A stretch of 64,000 nucleotides of DNA from Todiramphus chloris collaris (GCA_025345505.1 JANVCC010000018.1:41183745-41247744), one strand, 5' to 3'. Counted from the stretch's first letter, positions 47,501-60,900 are shown. Numbers and translations are program-made. The notes: a model not told the origin generated them from the letters alone.

Positions 47501-48963
47501 TAAAATCAGAATCAGCATTAATAATTTGTATCAGCATTAGCAATTTTTGTCAAATTAAGTTGCACTATATTAATGGTATTTTCCTTCTTTGACTCTAATA
47601 GAAATTAATTAAACATATATCAGTCTACAAAACCATTATTATGGTAATTGCACAGAAATATGAATACAGAAACATGATAGGGGACCTTCTGGAGTTTTCA
47701 GATATACTATGACAGAAACTGTGTCTGTGACTCTATGGTCACACATCCTGATTTAGCAACAAAATACTTCACAGACATTCTGATCTCTTTGCAGTTATTA
47801 TCTCCATTTCTGTTGGGCTTGTATCCAAATCCTGACATAATTTAATTTCTCACAACCAAATTCGTAATAGCACTAGGAACTGCTAACATACACAGATTGG
47901 CAGATCTGTAGCTTCAAATCTATTGCTTTCTTTCCAGAATGATTTAGACCCTCCTTCTCCACTTCATACCTCTACACCACCTGGTATAAAAGCAACATAA
48001 CAGCCTACCAGTAGCCTGCAAAGAATGGCAAATCTCCCTGATTCTCATCCATACCATTCACATGACACTCTCCTACCACCAGCCTGCCCTAATCAGCTGT
48101 TTGCACTACTACGTTAGATAGAAATGTGAAGCAGAAGGTGGGCAGGGCAAACATTTGCAGGAAAAGAATCCTGTCAGCTGCCCCAGAGAAACTGAATAGA
48201 GCTTTTTTTCTGAGACCAATAGAGGCTACAAAATGCATTCTGTTCTCTGCTGTCACTTGGAAATGGTGCCGTCAAAGTTTTTGTTATGGCAGTGACAATT
48301 TCTGAGTTGTCTGTGTTGACACAACTCTCACACTGTCCTTGGCTAGGTGAATCTGGCTCTCAGTTCTGATGAAAGGAAATGAAGTTCCAAACCATTTATT
48401 TCTCGTTCTATGAATGACAAAAAGCTGCAGCCGGCTTAAAACCTCTGATGGGCTTAGTAAAGTCAGAAATTATTTTACTGTCAAGATATGAAAGAGATAT
48501 AAAAATGTATCTGTGCTCAATACTAAAATAGATAAGCTAGCATTATGATAAACCCTAAGAAATGTTATATAAATGTTGTCTCTTTCTCAGCAGTGTTGTT
48601 TGGGTTGTTTTCTTCTTATGGATGAACATTTACCAATACTAGATTTTATTTATTTATTTTTTAACATGAATACACCAATTCTGCTGTAATTTTTGTAGAG
48701 AAAGCCAGCTGGTTAGTGGGAGTGAGTCACGGACAACAAGCAGAGAAATATACTAGGGTGTGATGATGATATTCTGTTGAAATGTAAGTGAAAGAAGTTC
48801 AAGTTTCTGCTTTGTTTTTTCTCTCAGTGGCAGGTGACTGCTTAATCCCTAAGCCACTGTGATGTGGATATCACTCATGTTGGAGCCATTCCTTTTATAT
48901 AAGAAAATAAATGTCCAATAGCACAGAGACATGGACAACTATCTTCAGATGAATGCTTTTACC
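44568..48963. other. AT-rich unique sequence, no gene seen
   Basis: About 4.4 kb up to the assembly gap. It includes T16 at 45766-45781 and a small duplication of ATCAGCATTARYAATTT near 47511-47545. Open frames of 83 to 92 codons near 46124, 46686 and 47068 show no similarity I recognise. Confidence 0.65.
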
Positions 48964-49063
48964 NNNNNNNNNNNNNNNNNNNNNNNNNNNNNNNNNNNNN
49001 NNNNNNNNNNNNNNNNNNNNNNNNNNNNNNNNNNNNNNNNNNNNNNNNNNNNNNNNNNNNNNN
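48964..49063. other. Assembly gap (100 N)
   Basis: Exactly 100 unknown bases, the conventional placeholder for a gap of unknown size. The right flank begins with a run of eight G, so the missing sequence may be a G-rich or other hard-to-read tract. Sequence joined across it should not be trusted. Confidence 0.99.
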
Positions 49064-52000
49064 GGGGGGGGAATGTAATAATCCAAAAAGCCTACGAGCT
49101 ATCAACCACATTTAAGAACATACGTTTCTTCACCATACTGATACTCAAAGCTTCAAAGTACATTAGTATGAGTACTTTTTTTGTAGCATTTGGCTGATAA
49201 AGAGCATAGAGAATTCTAAATATCTACTCTAGGGAAAAAAAAAAAAAAGTAAAATTGTGTCAGCAGCCTTAATTAACACTTATTGCACAAGATCTGCCAA
49301 CCTGCTTTGCATAGGCAGTTAATAAAAAAAGGCAGGGAGCTGAAGGAACAGTCCATGCTCATTTATCCATCAAAGCTGAGCCAAACTAAAAGTAGCTGGC
49401 ATTGAGCTTGAAGAGAATAGCATCTTAATTGCTTATCAGGGTGAGAAAGGTGAGTGGCTAACTGTTGCCAGTGAGAACTCAGTCTGTTCCCTCAGGAATC
49501 TGGCTGTTTTCTTTGGTTGCATTTTTTTATTTTAAACATCATTGATATATTTTTATAAGGTTAGCAGGTTGCAGTTAGCAAACTGTTGAATTCAATTTAT
49601 TTTTGTTTTTATGATAAAACTTTATCCTCTGAGAATTCTTTTCACAGGGTTTCCCCTCTTCTTTTCCATTGACTGGCAGCAGGGACACTTTGTTGAATGA
49701 CCTTTTCTATTTAGACGGGTTGGGAGTATACTCAGTTACAAGACAGAGGTTTTGTTTCATTTTTCCTGCTACAGTTCTACTGAAAAGTTAAAATTCAATA
49801 GCTGAATTAATCTTTGTTTTGAGATTTTAATTTTGTTTGCTGTAACAATCTTCCTCCTCATCTTGCTAGGGCTAGATATTTACAATGCCTATAGCTTCTG
49901 ACTCAGTCAAAATGCTTTTTGAAATCAATGAGTTTTGCTTGAATGAGTAACACTAAGAAAACACAGTTAAGATTTATGTGTAGTCAGCACATCCTAAATA
50001 TTTGAGTTATGATACTTTGTTATAAATGAGTATATATCCTATGCTTTCAAATAAATGTTTCAAGTGTAATCAGAGTAGTTTTATGACACCACCATCACTG
50101 TTATTTCAAAATCACACCTTGCTGTACTGGTGTCATTATGTGCAAGTTTGTAATCTTTCATCCAGAAGTTAAAGCTGCTGTGACTTTAGGAGATCAGTGA
50201 GATCCACCAGTATGGAATATCTCTTCAAAATAACACTACTCTGCAAGCTCTGCATGCTGATGGAAATACCCTTGGCATGCATACCCTTGAGCAGAGCTGC
50301 TAAGCCACCTGAGGCAGATGGTTCCTACTTTGTGTTTTCTAGAAACACTAATTGTTTTCCTCCTTCTTAAGGATCATTGCTTGGAAGAGGGATTTTTAAT
50401 TTATCTCTCTTTTTTTGATTCTGTTTTTCTTATCTGACAGGTGTTCATTTCAGGGACAAGTGTGTGTGTCCAGGTGTGGGGGAAACTGAGATATCTAAAC
50501 ACTAACATCTAGTGCAGCTTGGATGTTTCAGCTATTAGCAATGTAAAATATGTTGTCTGAAATAGCACAGAACAGCTATGTTTGGGCATGTAAATCTCTC
50601 AGTGTAACAGACGTGGATGCTCTTGGTTTCTTAGTCAGTAAAGTGCCTAGTTTAATTAGATGTTCACTAGGTGAATATTTCTGGTAATGTCTACTGCTTT
50701 CATGCCTGTGTTCCCACCACCTAGGTGTTAAGGAGTCAGTATTAGCCATGTAGGTCAGAGTGAAGGCTTGTGTTTACTCCCTCAATATTTCACACTGAAT
50801 GTTCCAGTACCATTCAGAAACATAATCTCACTATACGTATTGCATCTCCTATATTTGTGTGTTGTTTCAAAACATGATGTGCTAGTGAACCTGTGCGAAG
50901 AGCCTGGCTTTGTGAATCTATAAGAAATGAACAGTTTTAAATGGTATGTTCTGGATCATTTAGCAGAATACTCATCAGCTTCCTAACAATTTTGCTCATC
51001 TAAGAAGGTTTTGCCTATCATCTCTAAAGCTGATCTTCAGCTGGTAGAATTTATGAAGTAAATCTCTACATGTACTCATTGCTTGTCATCCATTTTAGTG
51101 CCATCAGTTTTTCCTGAGACCAGTTTTATGATGCACCTGAAAAGGTACAATTCTGCCAAATTAAGTAGTGTCCATTTGGATGTCATGAGCTGGCTGATGC
51201 AGCCTTTTCTTTATTTCTGAAATGCTTTTCATATTACTGTAACAGATAAAGAAATATATGAAGATTTTATATATTTTCTTTTATACTTCTCCCATTAATT
51301 AAAAAAATTTTGGAAACAGTGCTTTGAAAAAATGCTTTCACAGATCAGGCTGTTGTTTGATTAATATTATGTCATGACTTTATGAAAAGTTCAAGACAAA
51401 CTTAGAGGCTTCATGTTTTGTAAGACATATTCAGGAAATACTTTTTAATATGTGTGTCTTACCGCATCATGAAAATGTTGCTGATAGAAAGGCATGTAAG
51501 CTGGAAGGTATACACAAGTTAAAATATTTAAGTACAGCAATACCTATGAAACATGGAAAATGTACTGAATTGCAGTTCAGTGCAGGTACGGTTTGATCCA
51601 TGTAAAAATTAAAATGGGAGAAAGAAATCTTGAACACAAAGAGAAAGCATAGTTCAGGGAAAATAGCACCCACGATGGAGAGAAAGTGCATAGGCACACT
51701 GATTGCTGAAGTAATTATGATCCTATTCTGAATTCTGGCACGCAGAAGATGGATGAATGCTCAGCTGAATTGTGCCTTTGTTATTTACGGCCTATATATA
51801 TGTCAAGGAGCTTAACTGGCAGGTTGCTTTGATGCCAGTAAGGTAATAAGGAACACACTTTACTGTTTTAATTTCCTGACTTAGTAACATTATTTCTGGC
51901 TTTATAATGAAGAATTTCAACTTTTGCATCTATACATTAAACTTGCATGCTTTTGACTTGAAATTTTGGCATTTTTTTTTAAGACAGAAATTGGGGAGTC

Positions 52001-53110
52001 TGAGGAATATGACACGCTTTCTTTCTGCAGGAACAAAGGATGTACATGCAGTGAAACATCCCTACAATGTCTCAGAAGCACACAAGCTGAGATGAATCTA
52101 GAAATGTTAAGATTTATAAGTACCCTTCCTGTTATGCTGCATAGGTCAGTTTAAGGACAAAGTGACAGTTTACAAAGCAAGATTTCCCCAGACAGACATT
52201 GCCTAATTTGGTGAAAAAAAGACATCTTGCAGCTCTTCTTGCTCCCTGGTAAATTAGACACAGCCAGGTGCAGGCTGGAACACTTGCAACAGTCCTAGTG
52301 ACTGCTGAATGAAATCTTTTGCTGGGGTCTATGACAAGTCAGTCTTAGCTCTAATTTCTTGACTTGGACTGAACAATCTTTGAAACCAGAAGTCAATCAG
52401 AAGTAGACCTTTCATGTCTTTTGCTTTTGATTTGCCTATGTTTTGATCCTATGTTAAATGTCAATCAGAGTTCAAAATCTGACATTATAAAACCAACTTT
52501 CGCAGTTTCTGAGGAAGGAAGGGAGACATATTGACTGATTAGTTGTTAGAAATCACTTGACTGGTTTTGTTTTTCATTACTGGTGCTCTTCTGCTGTGTG
52601 TCATCGTTTCAATGATTTTTCTTCTTACAAAATGCATAGAAACAGTGGCTGTAGCAGAGCAAAGCAGTTAATCCAAAATCATGGATGACATCTGGTCCTT
52701 CTGCTTTCCAGTTCTTTGTTTTTAAAGGTTGCCTTAGTCATTTTTGTTATTTGTGTTTACATTTTCCTGTTATTGTATTTCCAGCTGAATTCATTTAAAG
52801 TTGTGCAGTTTAGCTGGATTCTCCTGCATGTTTCTCCAGATCTTGATAATGTATTCTGGGTCTGTTAGCTGGGGTTTTCCGTGACTGATCTTCTAGAGAT
52901 TTCTTGAAATAATTTGTTTTGGCTAACACTGTGAAGATTGTTATTTTAATTCTTTTAGTCTGCCTTTTATTTTTTCCGAGACAGTGATATATTGGTTTAG
53001 TTCTTCTATGAATGTTTTCTCATCTGACTGCCATATTCATTTTGAGCATATCCTCCTTGTTTCTGATGCTATCATGCTTGCAGAAAGTTTGAATTTGGTT
53101 TAACCTTTAC
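49064..53110. other. AT-rich unique sequence, no gene seen
   Basis: About 4 kb. Positions 49255-49450 are more mixed in composition and contain several homeodomain-type TTAATT or TAATTA cores and an octamer-like TTTGCATA; this could be a conserved non-coding element, but nothing here proves it. No exon or repeat family recognised. Confidence 0.6.
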
Positions 53111-53172
53111 ACACATCCCTCCTGCACCACCACCCCTGCTGCCCTTCCTCCCCCTCCACTCCCTGCCTCCAA
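53111..53172 (-). repeat. C-rich tract with G-quadruplex motif on the minus strand
   Basis: A 60-base C/T-rich stretch. The C runs at 53133-53136, 53142-53144, 53150-53154 and 53161-53163 are separated by 5, 5 and 6 bases, so the minus strand meets the canonical four-tract G3+N1-7 rule. It lies about 115 bases upstream of the CR1 at 53286. Confidence 0.75.
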
Positions 53173-53285
53173 GAATTTGGTTTCAAGATATATTTTTTTC
53201 TTTCTTTGTGGAAGATGTATTCACCATCACTTCAGAGACTTCTTGAGCAGTTTTAGCAATGACACAGATTCTTCCTGTCAGACAT

Positions 53286-53758
53286 TCACTCAAAGAGCTG
53301 TGGACAATGGCTCAATGTCCAAATGGAGACCAGTGATGAGTCGCATTTCTCAGGGGTCTGTATTGGGACTGGCAGTGTTTAACATTTTTCTCAGTGACCT
53401 GGATAGTGGGATTGAGTGCACATTCAGCAAGTTTGCTAATGACATCAAGCTGTGTGCTGCAGTTGACATGCTGGAGGGAAGGGATGCCACCCAGAGGGAC
53501 CTTGACAGGCTTGAGAGGTGGGCCTATGGGAACCGCATGAAAGTCCAAAAGGCCAAGTGCAAGGACCTGGACATAAGTGAGGGCAATACCAAGCACAGGT
53601 ACAGGTTGAGCAGAGAAGAGATTGAGAACAGCCCTGAAGAGAAGGACTTGTGGGTATTGGTGGATGAGAAGATCAGAATGAGCCAACAATGTGCACTTTG
53701 GCCCGGAAAGCCAACTGTATCCTGGGCTGTATCAAAAGGAACATTACCAGCAGGTTGA
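53286..53758 (+). pseudogene. CR1 ORF2 reverse transcriptase remnant, motif C mutated
   Basis: Open reading through the second half of the RT palm and the thumb region. Seen: ISQGSVLGLAVFNIFLSDLDSGIECTFSKFANDIK, then LEGRDATQRDLDRLERWA and EKDLWVLVDEKIRMSQQC. The RT motif C should be FADD; here it is FAND (53432-53443), so the first of the two metal-binding aspartates is Asn and the enzyme would be inactive even without the frameshift. Confidence 0.88.
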
Positions 53759-54180
53759 GGGAGGAACACCTCTCCTGTGAAGGCAGGCTGAGAGAGTTGG
53801 GGTTGTTCCGCCTGGAGAAGAGAAAGCTCTGGGAAGACCTTATTGAAGCCTTTCAGTGCCTAAAGGGGACCTACATGAGAGTTGTAGAGGGCCATCATAA
53901 AAGGGCACATACTCACAGGACAAGTGATAATGGCTTTAAACTGAAAGAGAATACATTCATATTAGATGTAAGGAAAAGATTCCTCATTTTGAGGGTGGTG
54001 AGGCACTGGAACAGGTTACCCAGAGTTCCCCATCCCTGGCAGTGCTCAAGACCATGTTGTATGGGGCTTTGAGCAACCTGATCTAGTGGAAGGTGCTCCT
54101 TCCTGTCCATGGCAGGGGAGTTGGAACTAGATGATCATCATAAGGTCCCTTCCAACACAAACTATTAAATGATTCTATGA
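53286..54180 (+). mobile_element. CR1 LINE, 5'-truncated, RT motif C to 3' end
   Basis: About 900 bp. It begins inside the RT domain ('gctgtggacaatggctcaatgtcc'), passes motif C, and ends with 'agttggaactagatgatcatcataaggtcccttccaac', then AAATGATTCTATGA. The frame holds for about 155 codons, then shifts near 53690-53700. A piece of roughly 150 bp is missing near 53770: the text jumps from SRLREEH to the EGRLRELGLF block, skipping the usual [12 protein letters not shown] segment. Closely related to the copy at 63545. Confidence 0.94.
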
Positions 54181-54816
54181 CATTGACCTTGACTAAATTT
54201 GGGGATTCCTGGGTTTTGACATTTATACAGGTCTGGTTTCAGGCTTCTTGACAAGATATGTCAGATGGTGATTGTCCCAGGCACTGTCTTCAGCAAACAG
54301 ATATACTACCCATTGGACTGGTCCTATCTGGGGACTGTGCCCACTCTAGTTTTATCTGAACAACTTGCCTAACCTCTCTTCAAAAGAAATATTATAGCCA
54401 GTTTAGGCTATATTATATAATATATTATAGCCAGTTTAGACAATATTAAGCCAGAGTATGGCCAGATGTCAGTTTATTCCTTCTGTTTAAATTAGCTAGT
54501 GGCTACACAGTGTGTCCTCCTTCATATATAGTAGCAGCTAGCAGTGTCAAAACAGGGTTCAGATCAGTGCCAGGTATAGACTCACAAGTGCTCCTGTTGC
54601 TGAGCTTAAGGAGCCTGCAGCACACCAAGGTGCTCAAGAAGGATGAAGTCTGGAGGACCAGCTCTGCTTCTTGAAACTTCTGCAGAACCTCGCCTGAGAA
54701 GGCTTGATCCTTCTATTTCCCTCTCAAAGACATGATTTTACTGTGCTCCCATCATCCTGCTGACTCAGGTAACATCTCATACACTTGCACTTCACCTGTG
54801 TCTGCTTAGTATTATT

Positions 54817-54820
<4 letters not shown>
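54181..54820. other. Unique sequence, no gene seen
   Basis: About 640 bases. TATTATAGCCAGTTTAG occurs at 54390-54406 and again at 54423-54439, flanking a self-complementary TATATTATATAATATA. Nothing else recognised. Confidence 0.65.

Positions 54821-54848
<28 letters not shown>
54821..54848. repeat. T28 homopolymer
   Basis: Uninterrupted 28 T. On the minus strand it reads as a poly(A) tail directly after the repeat-like sequence at 54849-54915. Confidence 0.9.
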
Positions 54849-54915
54849 GGTGTTTTGTTAACAACCAGGAGCCCAGTGAAGATCAATGAACCATTTTGCT
54901 ATAGATGCTGTACAA
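54849..54915 (-). repeat. Possible ancient amniote repeat tail
   Basis: The minus strand reads 'tttgtacagcatctatagc', 'aaaatggttcattgatcttc', 'actgggctcctggttgttaac', then A28. This resembles a short repeated motif I recall from reptile and bird non-coding sequence, in which TTTGTACAGCGCCTAGCACAA is followed by 'tcctgatc..gactgggg..ctcctgg' and an A-rich end. I cannot name the family and rely on memory for the similarity. Confidence 0.35.
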
Positions 54916-54930
54916 ATCACAATTAAGCAA

Positions 54931-57900
54931 CAAAAATTCCCTAGAGAATTTATGACAATATAGGAGGCTTGTGACAAGAGGTAGGTACAGTCATACAACA
55001 GAGCCTTAGAGAGTAACAGTAGTGAGCTTCATAGGCAGATCTCTGCCTACCAGTAAACTAAATATGGCTGTGTTTATCACTTTGATTCATGTTTGGCTTT
55101 TTCCCTTGCTGCTCATACTGTAAGTGTGTTCAGCTTCCTATCAGAACGTGTCTCTCTTCATCCTAACTGTCTCCTGCCCTGGTGCAAAATGGCATTGAAT
55201 GGCACTGAGCTGAATTTTTTTTCTGACAAGTAAGTTAGAGTGTTCTTGGGAAAAGGCTCTTGTCTTCGCTGTAACTTGCCATACTACACAAAACATTTGA
55301 ACTTGAATCTGGTTTATGTGAGCAGTTTCATATGCAGAGAAATATGAGCTAGAACTTGTGCATTCACAAGAAAAAAAAAAAAGTTCTATTCCATTTCCCC
55401 TACTATGTTTTTCCTACAGTGAGCTCACATAACCAAATAACATATCCAGTGCAAAGCAAAGACAAACTTGATGCTGCTAGCATCTGTAGTGCTCTGTTCA
55501 AGAAGCAAGATGCTTTACCTCTTAACTTGGAATTACTAGGCTTAAAGACACTTTCAGAAAAAGGTAGAAGAACTTTTTTTTTTTAAGTAGAGCAAAGGTA
55601 ATATAACCTTAAAAAGCACAGAGGCTTGGTTCAGTTCTACTGTAATCTTTTGTAACTAAGTTAAATGAAAAAAAAGTGAATTAAATATGGAATTAAGTAC
55701 TCAGGTAGAATTTATGTGTCATTAACCTTAGATTAAATTCTATTACCAAGAAAATAAAGCTTCCAGGGAACTTAGTACATTTTTAAAGGGGAAATGGAGG
55801 TCAAATAATATTTCCATAATTAAAGTCTTAAATCAAGTTAGAGAGACTGATCCAAATAAAATTACCTACACATTGCAAAATGAATCAGAAGTTGTAGAAA
55901 ACACCATTCAATTTAGGTACTAATTGTAAGTGATTATTGCTTGAGTGATGGTGTTAAATTCTGAAGTTAGATTAGAGGTAGAATATTTTAGACTTAATGT
56001 TATGGATGGCTGACAGATTTTCTCTTGCTGCATGTGACAGCACCACTACTGTATTTAGTGCAAGGGTTTGATCTTCCATCTGCTAATTTTAAAAGAAGTT
56101 AGTAGCAGAAGTAAAGCATTTTCTGTGAGTGATCCTTCATGCTGAAAGCCATTCTCTACTCCCTCTCATGATTCACTGAAGGCAAACTCGTTAACCTTTC
56201 TTAGAGTTTATTAAGGAGCTGCTCTTATGTCTCTGGCTTATGATGAAAGGGGTAGGAAGGAATGTCGGTTGGTTACATACAAGACATTCTTATTTATCAT
56301 CACTAATATTCCATTTAGGAAATTTGTAACCCTTTCCCAAAAAGTAAAAAATAAAATCTTTTGTGGCGTAGAGGAAAAGCACATTCATAAACTTTGGTCA
56401 AACTGTGGTTTAACATAAGACAAAAATAGAAAATATAAATATTGGAGCAATCCAGAATTTTTTTATTTAGCAAAATATTTTTATTTTTCATTTTGAAATT
56501 GTATTTTTGTTCTTACAAGTAATGATCATTGAACTTCATTCAATATGTCCTCTTAGGAAGATAAGGGTTAACCATCATATAAAAGCAGAATTCTCGGAAT
56601 TATGGAATAATGAAGCTTTAGTATTACTCTCAAAATTTTGGCTTAAAAATTAGACAATAATTTGGTTTCAGCATTAAACATTCAAATTATTGTATTGATT
56701 GACTTGAACAAATTATCTAATTAGAATTTATACCCAAGTAGATAGGAACCTGCTTAAAATTTATAAAGATTAAGTATTTTTTATAATTAATCTGATGTTT
56801 TAATTTTAATCTTATATTGAATCCACAATTCAATTTTGATATGATTTTGATCTGGCATTCCTATTGAAGCATAGCTTTGGTGGGCTATTTTAGAAAGAAA
56901 GAAAAGGAAAAGAAAAGAAAAGAACAAACCCCACACATTTCTTGTAATGATCAGCATGGGTCCATAGCTGTGCAGGAACTGGGTGGGTACCAGGTGGCCA
57001 ATTTAAAAGGCTAATCTGTTTTCCCTAATTAGTCTTTGGTTCTCACACATCTACTTCCTGTAATGCAATAGGATGCAGCAGAATCGGCACAAGCACAACT
57101 CAGAGCAGAATTAGTTTCTGTCACTTACTCCTCTTAGACATGTTAACAATTCCTAGTCTGTGTTTGCCTACTGCAGCATCCTGATGGCAGCTCTGATCCT
57201 CTCTAATCTGTATTTTAAATCATTCTCATTCTTAAATTCCCCATTTAAAAGCAACCCTCTCACAGGTTTTCTTGTTGTCATTGGTCATGGTTTTTTTACC
57301 TGGCTTGAAGGGTCTGATGAGAGAGGGATAGCAAAAGTGCCGACTAAGAAATATGATGTCCTTGACTATATTGACAGGGCTGTCATCACTCTCATTGGTA
57401 TAAATTCCCTATCCGACCAAATCCCAGAACTTCTTTGTAATCCAAGAGGTTTGATGTGCTCAGCGTACTATTGTTCTGTACTGTAGCACTAGATTTCCTT
57501 TATAAGCTGTCACTCTTAAATCATGAAGGCATCTGTCCTGAACTGTTTTGACCTTTGAGACATTTTAAGGCTTTGGATTTAATACAGGTTACAAACCACC
57601 TGAGGAAGTCAAGACTGTAGGAAGCTTAATCAGCCCCTTGATAGTCCTGCGACAAGAACAACTTCCCAAGCACCTCTCTCTGGCACTTACCCAACCTTAG
57701 CATTTAGACCTTTTATGAGCTCTTGACCCACTTTTAACTCCTTGAGTGTTGAACTATGAAATGTTTTGGATTTTTTTATAATGTGCATTGATTTAACCTT
57801 TTGGCATCCCACTCTTTAACTGCATGTGGAGGCTTTCACTACCTCCAAGTTTTCATTCAAACTGACATCTTCCTTGACATCTAACATGACTGCCAGGACT

Positions 57901-60900
57901 TCATACATTTAATTGCCCAAATGCTCAGCAGGGATGAATGGGCATAACCCCTCAGAATTCAGTGGAATGGTGTGAATTTAGACCAGCTGGCTAAACTGGA
58001 ATTATATGGCCATTTTGAAACATTTCACTTTATCTTTCTCATATGTTGCTTTTTTGGACAACCCCATTCTACATGTAATCTTATCAATCTCATACATAAT
58101 TTTTAGTTCAGTACAGCCCTATTAAATAATAAAATCAACAGATTTTTTTTTTTCTTCAGTCAGCACAAGTTTTTACAGTTTTGTATGACCTCAAAAAGTA
58201 ATTCTGTCCTTTTCTCTACATATAACACATTCACAACCCCATGGCCTCATCATCTGATGTAGGGCTGCCAAAGGATTTCAGTGAGATGATACTCTGGGAT
58301 GTTCTCCAATTTTGACTTATTCTCAGTGGAATTTTTTCAAGGGCACAGTCAGCTTTCATGTCCTCAGCTCCCAAAGGAAATCAAAGAGACTTTGCTATAT
58401 AACTTCCTCTTTAGTCTTTCAAACTATTCTTTTAAAATAAGGTTTTAAAAAAGAAAATATGTTTCTAAACTTTCACCTTGACCGATAATATCTGCATAGT
58501 CTTCAGATGAAAGTTACATGAAGGAAAATACTGAGTAGTTTCTATGACTTTATTAAATAGTGAAGATAAGAAATCAAGAAAAAATTTTGACACTTGAAAA
58601 TTTTGGTTTCATCAGATGAGTCCTGAACAAGGCTCTAATCATTATAGTATTGCAAGGATTCCTTGGTACACGAGATGTTACAGAGTAGTTTCCTACTTGC
58701 CTGTATGATATACTCAATAATTTCAAATCCTTTGTTGAAAGTTCACTGAATGTTCATACTTTATGCATCCTCTTTTGCAGATTTTTGTACGTCTGTGAAA
58801 TACTTAGTTGCCTGAGACTGAACTGAAGCTCTCTTTCCCTTTCTTTACCCTTAACTGTGCTGCTAATTAGTTTTGCTAATGAAGGTATAATCTGGCTGTA
58901 GAGATGGAATTTCATGTGTCTTCTGATGCATTTTTGGAACTGTGATAATAAAGTTCTACCAGGAATTTGGGATTCATTGTAAAGTGACAAGAACAATGTT
59001 GGAAGGTCTAATTATGGTAGTTCCCTAGACTGGGAAATATAATTAGAATGTACTAGTCATCATCTCATATTGTGCAGTAGCAGTGACAAAAATAATTAAA
59101 CAAATCTTTCCATAAACTGTAAAATTGAACATTGTAATTATTAAAACTTTTTTATATCAGACATAGTAGGTTTCATAAAATGTAGAAAAATCAACCAAAA
59201 TGATCAAAAGAAACTGTTAGAGGCCTCCTCTGACAAACTTTAAAAGTGCAAATGACAGTTTTTGGTGGACCAGAAGAAAACTGAACATAGCATGTTATTT
59301 TTACTCCCACAGTAGCCTGAAAGGCCATACCCACCACATGTTGCAGCAAGACTGAATAGTCTTTCACACACCACCTATGACTATGAGAATAAATGTGGTC
59401 CAGGGATTCTCCCTCCTATCCCAACATAAACTCTGTATACTATGCAAGAGTCACCTGTTGGCTGTACGACTTCTGCCCAATTAACCTCCACCTAGATGTA
59501 ATGAATCTTCATACCACTTTGCCAGTGCCTTAGCAACAATAAGGACTGGTGTGAGGAAAGTGTTTTCAACAGACTAAAACCATCCTGGTCTTGCCCAGTC
59601 TCACGTACAGTTTCTGTTTCCCTTCTTGAACTACAGAATTTCTAATTTGTTTTGAAGTATGTGTGATAACACTGACCAGGACAGTAGCATCCTTACTGGT
59701 CTACCATTACAGCTTAAAACTGACTTTTTTTCTATTTCAAAGCTTTACACATAAAGAATTATATCCTCTTAGGTTTGGTCTTTAATGTCCTTCCACCCTT
59801 TGCAGTTCAGTTTTTAGACTTTCTGAGAGAAGAAGATGTTACTGAGGAGACCTGTAACAGGAATATTAATATTGAGATGAACTATGAATGGAGATGCATC
59901 AATGTAGGCATTAGAAGAAACAGCAAAACCAGGGTCAAGAGTAGCATGTGTTCTTAACAAAAAACACTGTTCACAGAAATAAATTTGAGAAATGTGTTCT
60001 TTATTTCAAGACTGGAGGAACTGCAGTCTGTAAGACTAAAGTGCAGACAACCTGTTGGCAGAAGGCACTGCACTGTAACAATAGGAGGATGAAAACAAAG
60101 TTACAGAACACCACACATGACATGATTTCTTCCATTTGTCCAAAAGGAAGACAAGCTGTAATCATAAAGATTTGTGTATTCCACACAAAGAAAAAGAGGT
60201 AATGAGTGGCAAAATTGTCTATGGTAGCCTAGTTAAGATAAAACCTGATGCAAAAGAATCACACAAGGAACTGTTGGCATCTGAAGGATCTAATAAGACT
60301 AACAGAAAAACTAGCCTGCCATTATTGAACAAAAATCCCACAAGCACTACAAGTAGGTCTCAGTATCTGACATATAAACGGAAGGCCTGAATCCCTTACT
60401 TTCTGAAGAAAGAAGAATATGAGTAAGTTAAATCTTTTAGAAACTTTGCAAAACAAAAACCACCTGCTCCTTCCATAAATTCTTACAGTGAGTTTTGTTG
60501 GACTCATTTCCTACACCACAGTCTCCCAGAAACTGAAAAACGTGGGGAGGGCAGGGAAACAGCCCCCATGTAAACTGGCCAGGAATACTGATGAGGAGAG
60601 CTAGTTGGAATGTAATTAAAAGTTGTTCTGTGTGTCTGACACTACAATTAAAAGAATGCCCAATTCAGTCCAAGATCATTGTCTCTAAATCTTCTTCTAA
60701 AATCAATCATGAAGAACTGCTGAGTTTTTGCTTACTTCCGTATTAGCAGAGCAAGAATTTTTCTTCTCACTCAAGTAACAGACACAGAGCACTGGTGTCA
60801 TTTGTCTATCCTGTTTGGGTTAAGCATTGCTGGTGCTTTTTGACGAAGGTCAACTCTAGTAAATAAGCCAGAAGGATTTCTGCTAGAGAAGACCTTTTAT

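Noticed and set aside
57160-57486. 108-codon open frame, longest outside CR1
   Set aside because: No recognised motif, no start context, no splice or neighbour support. A frame of this length is expected by chance over six frames of 64 kb of AT-rich DNA.
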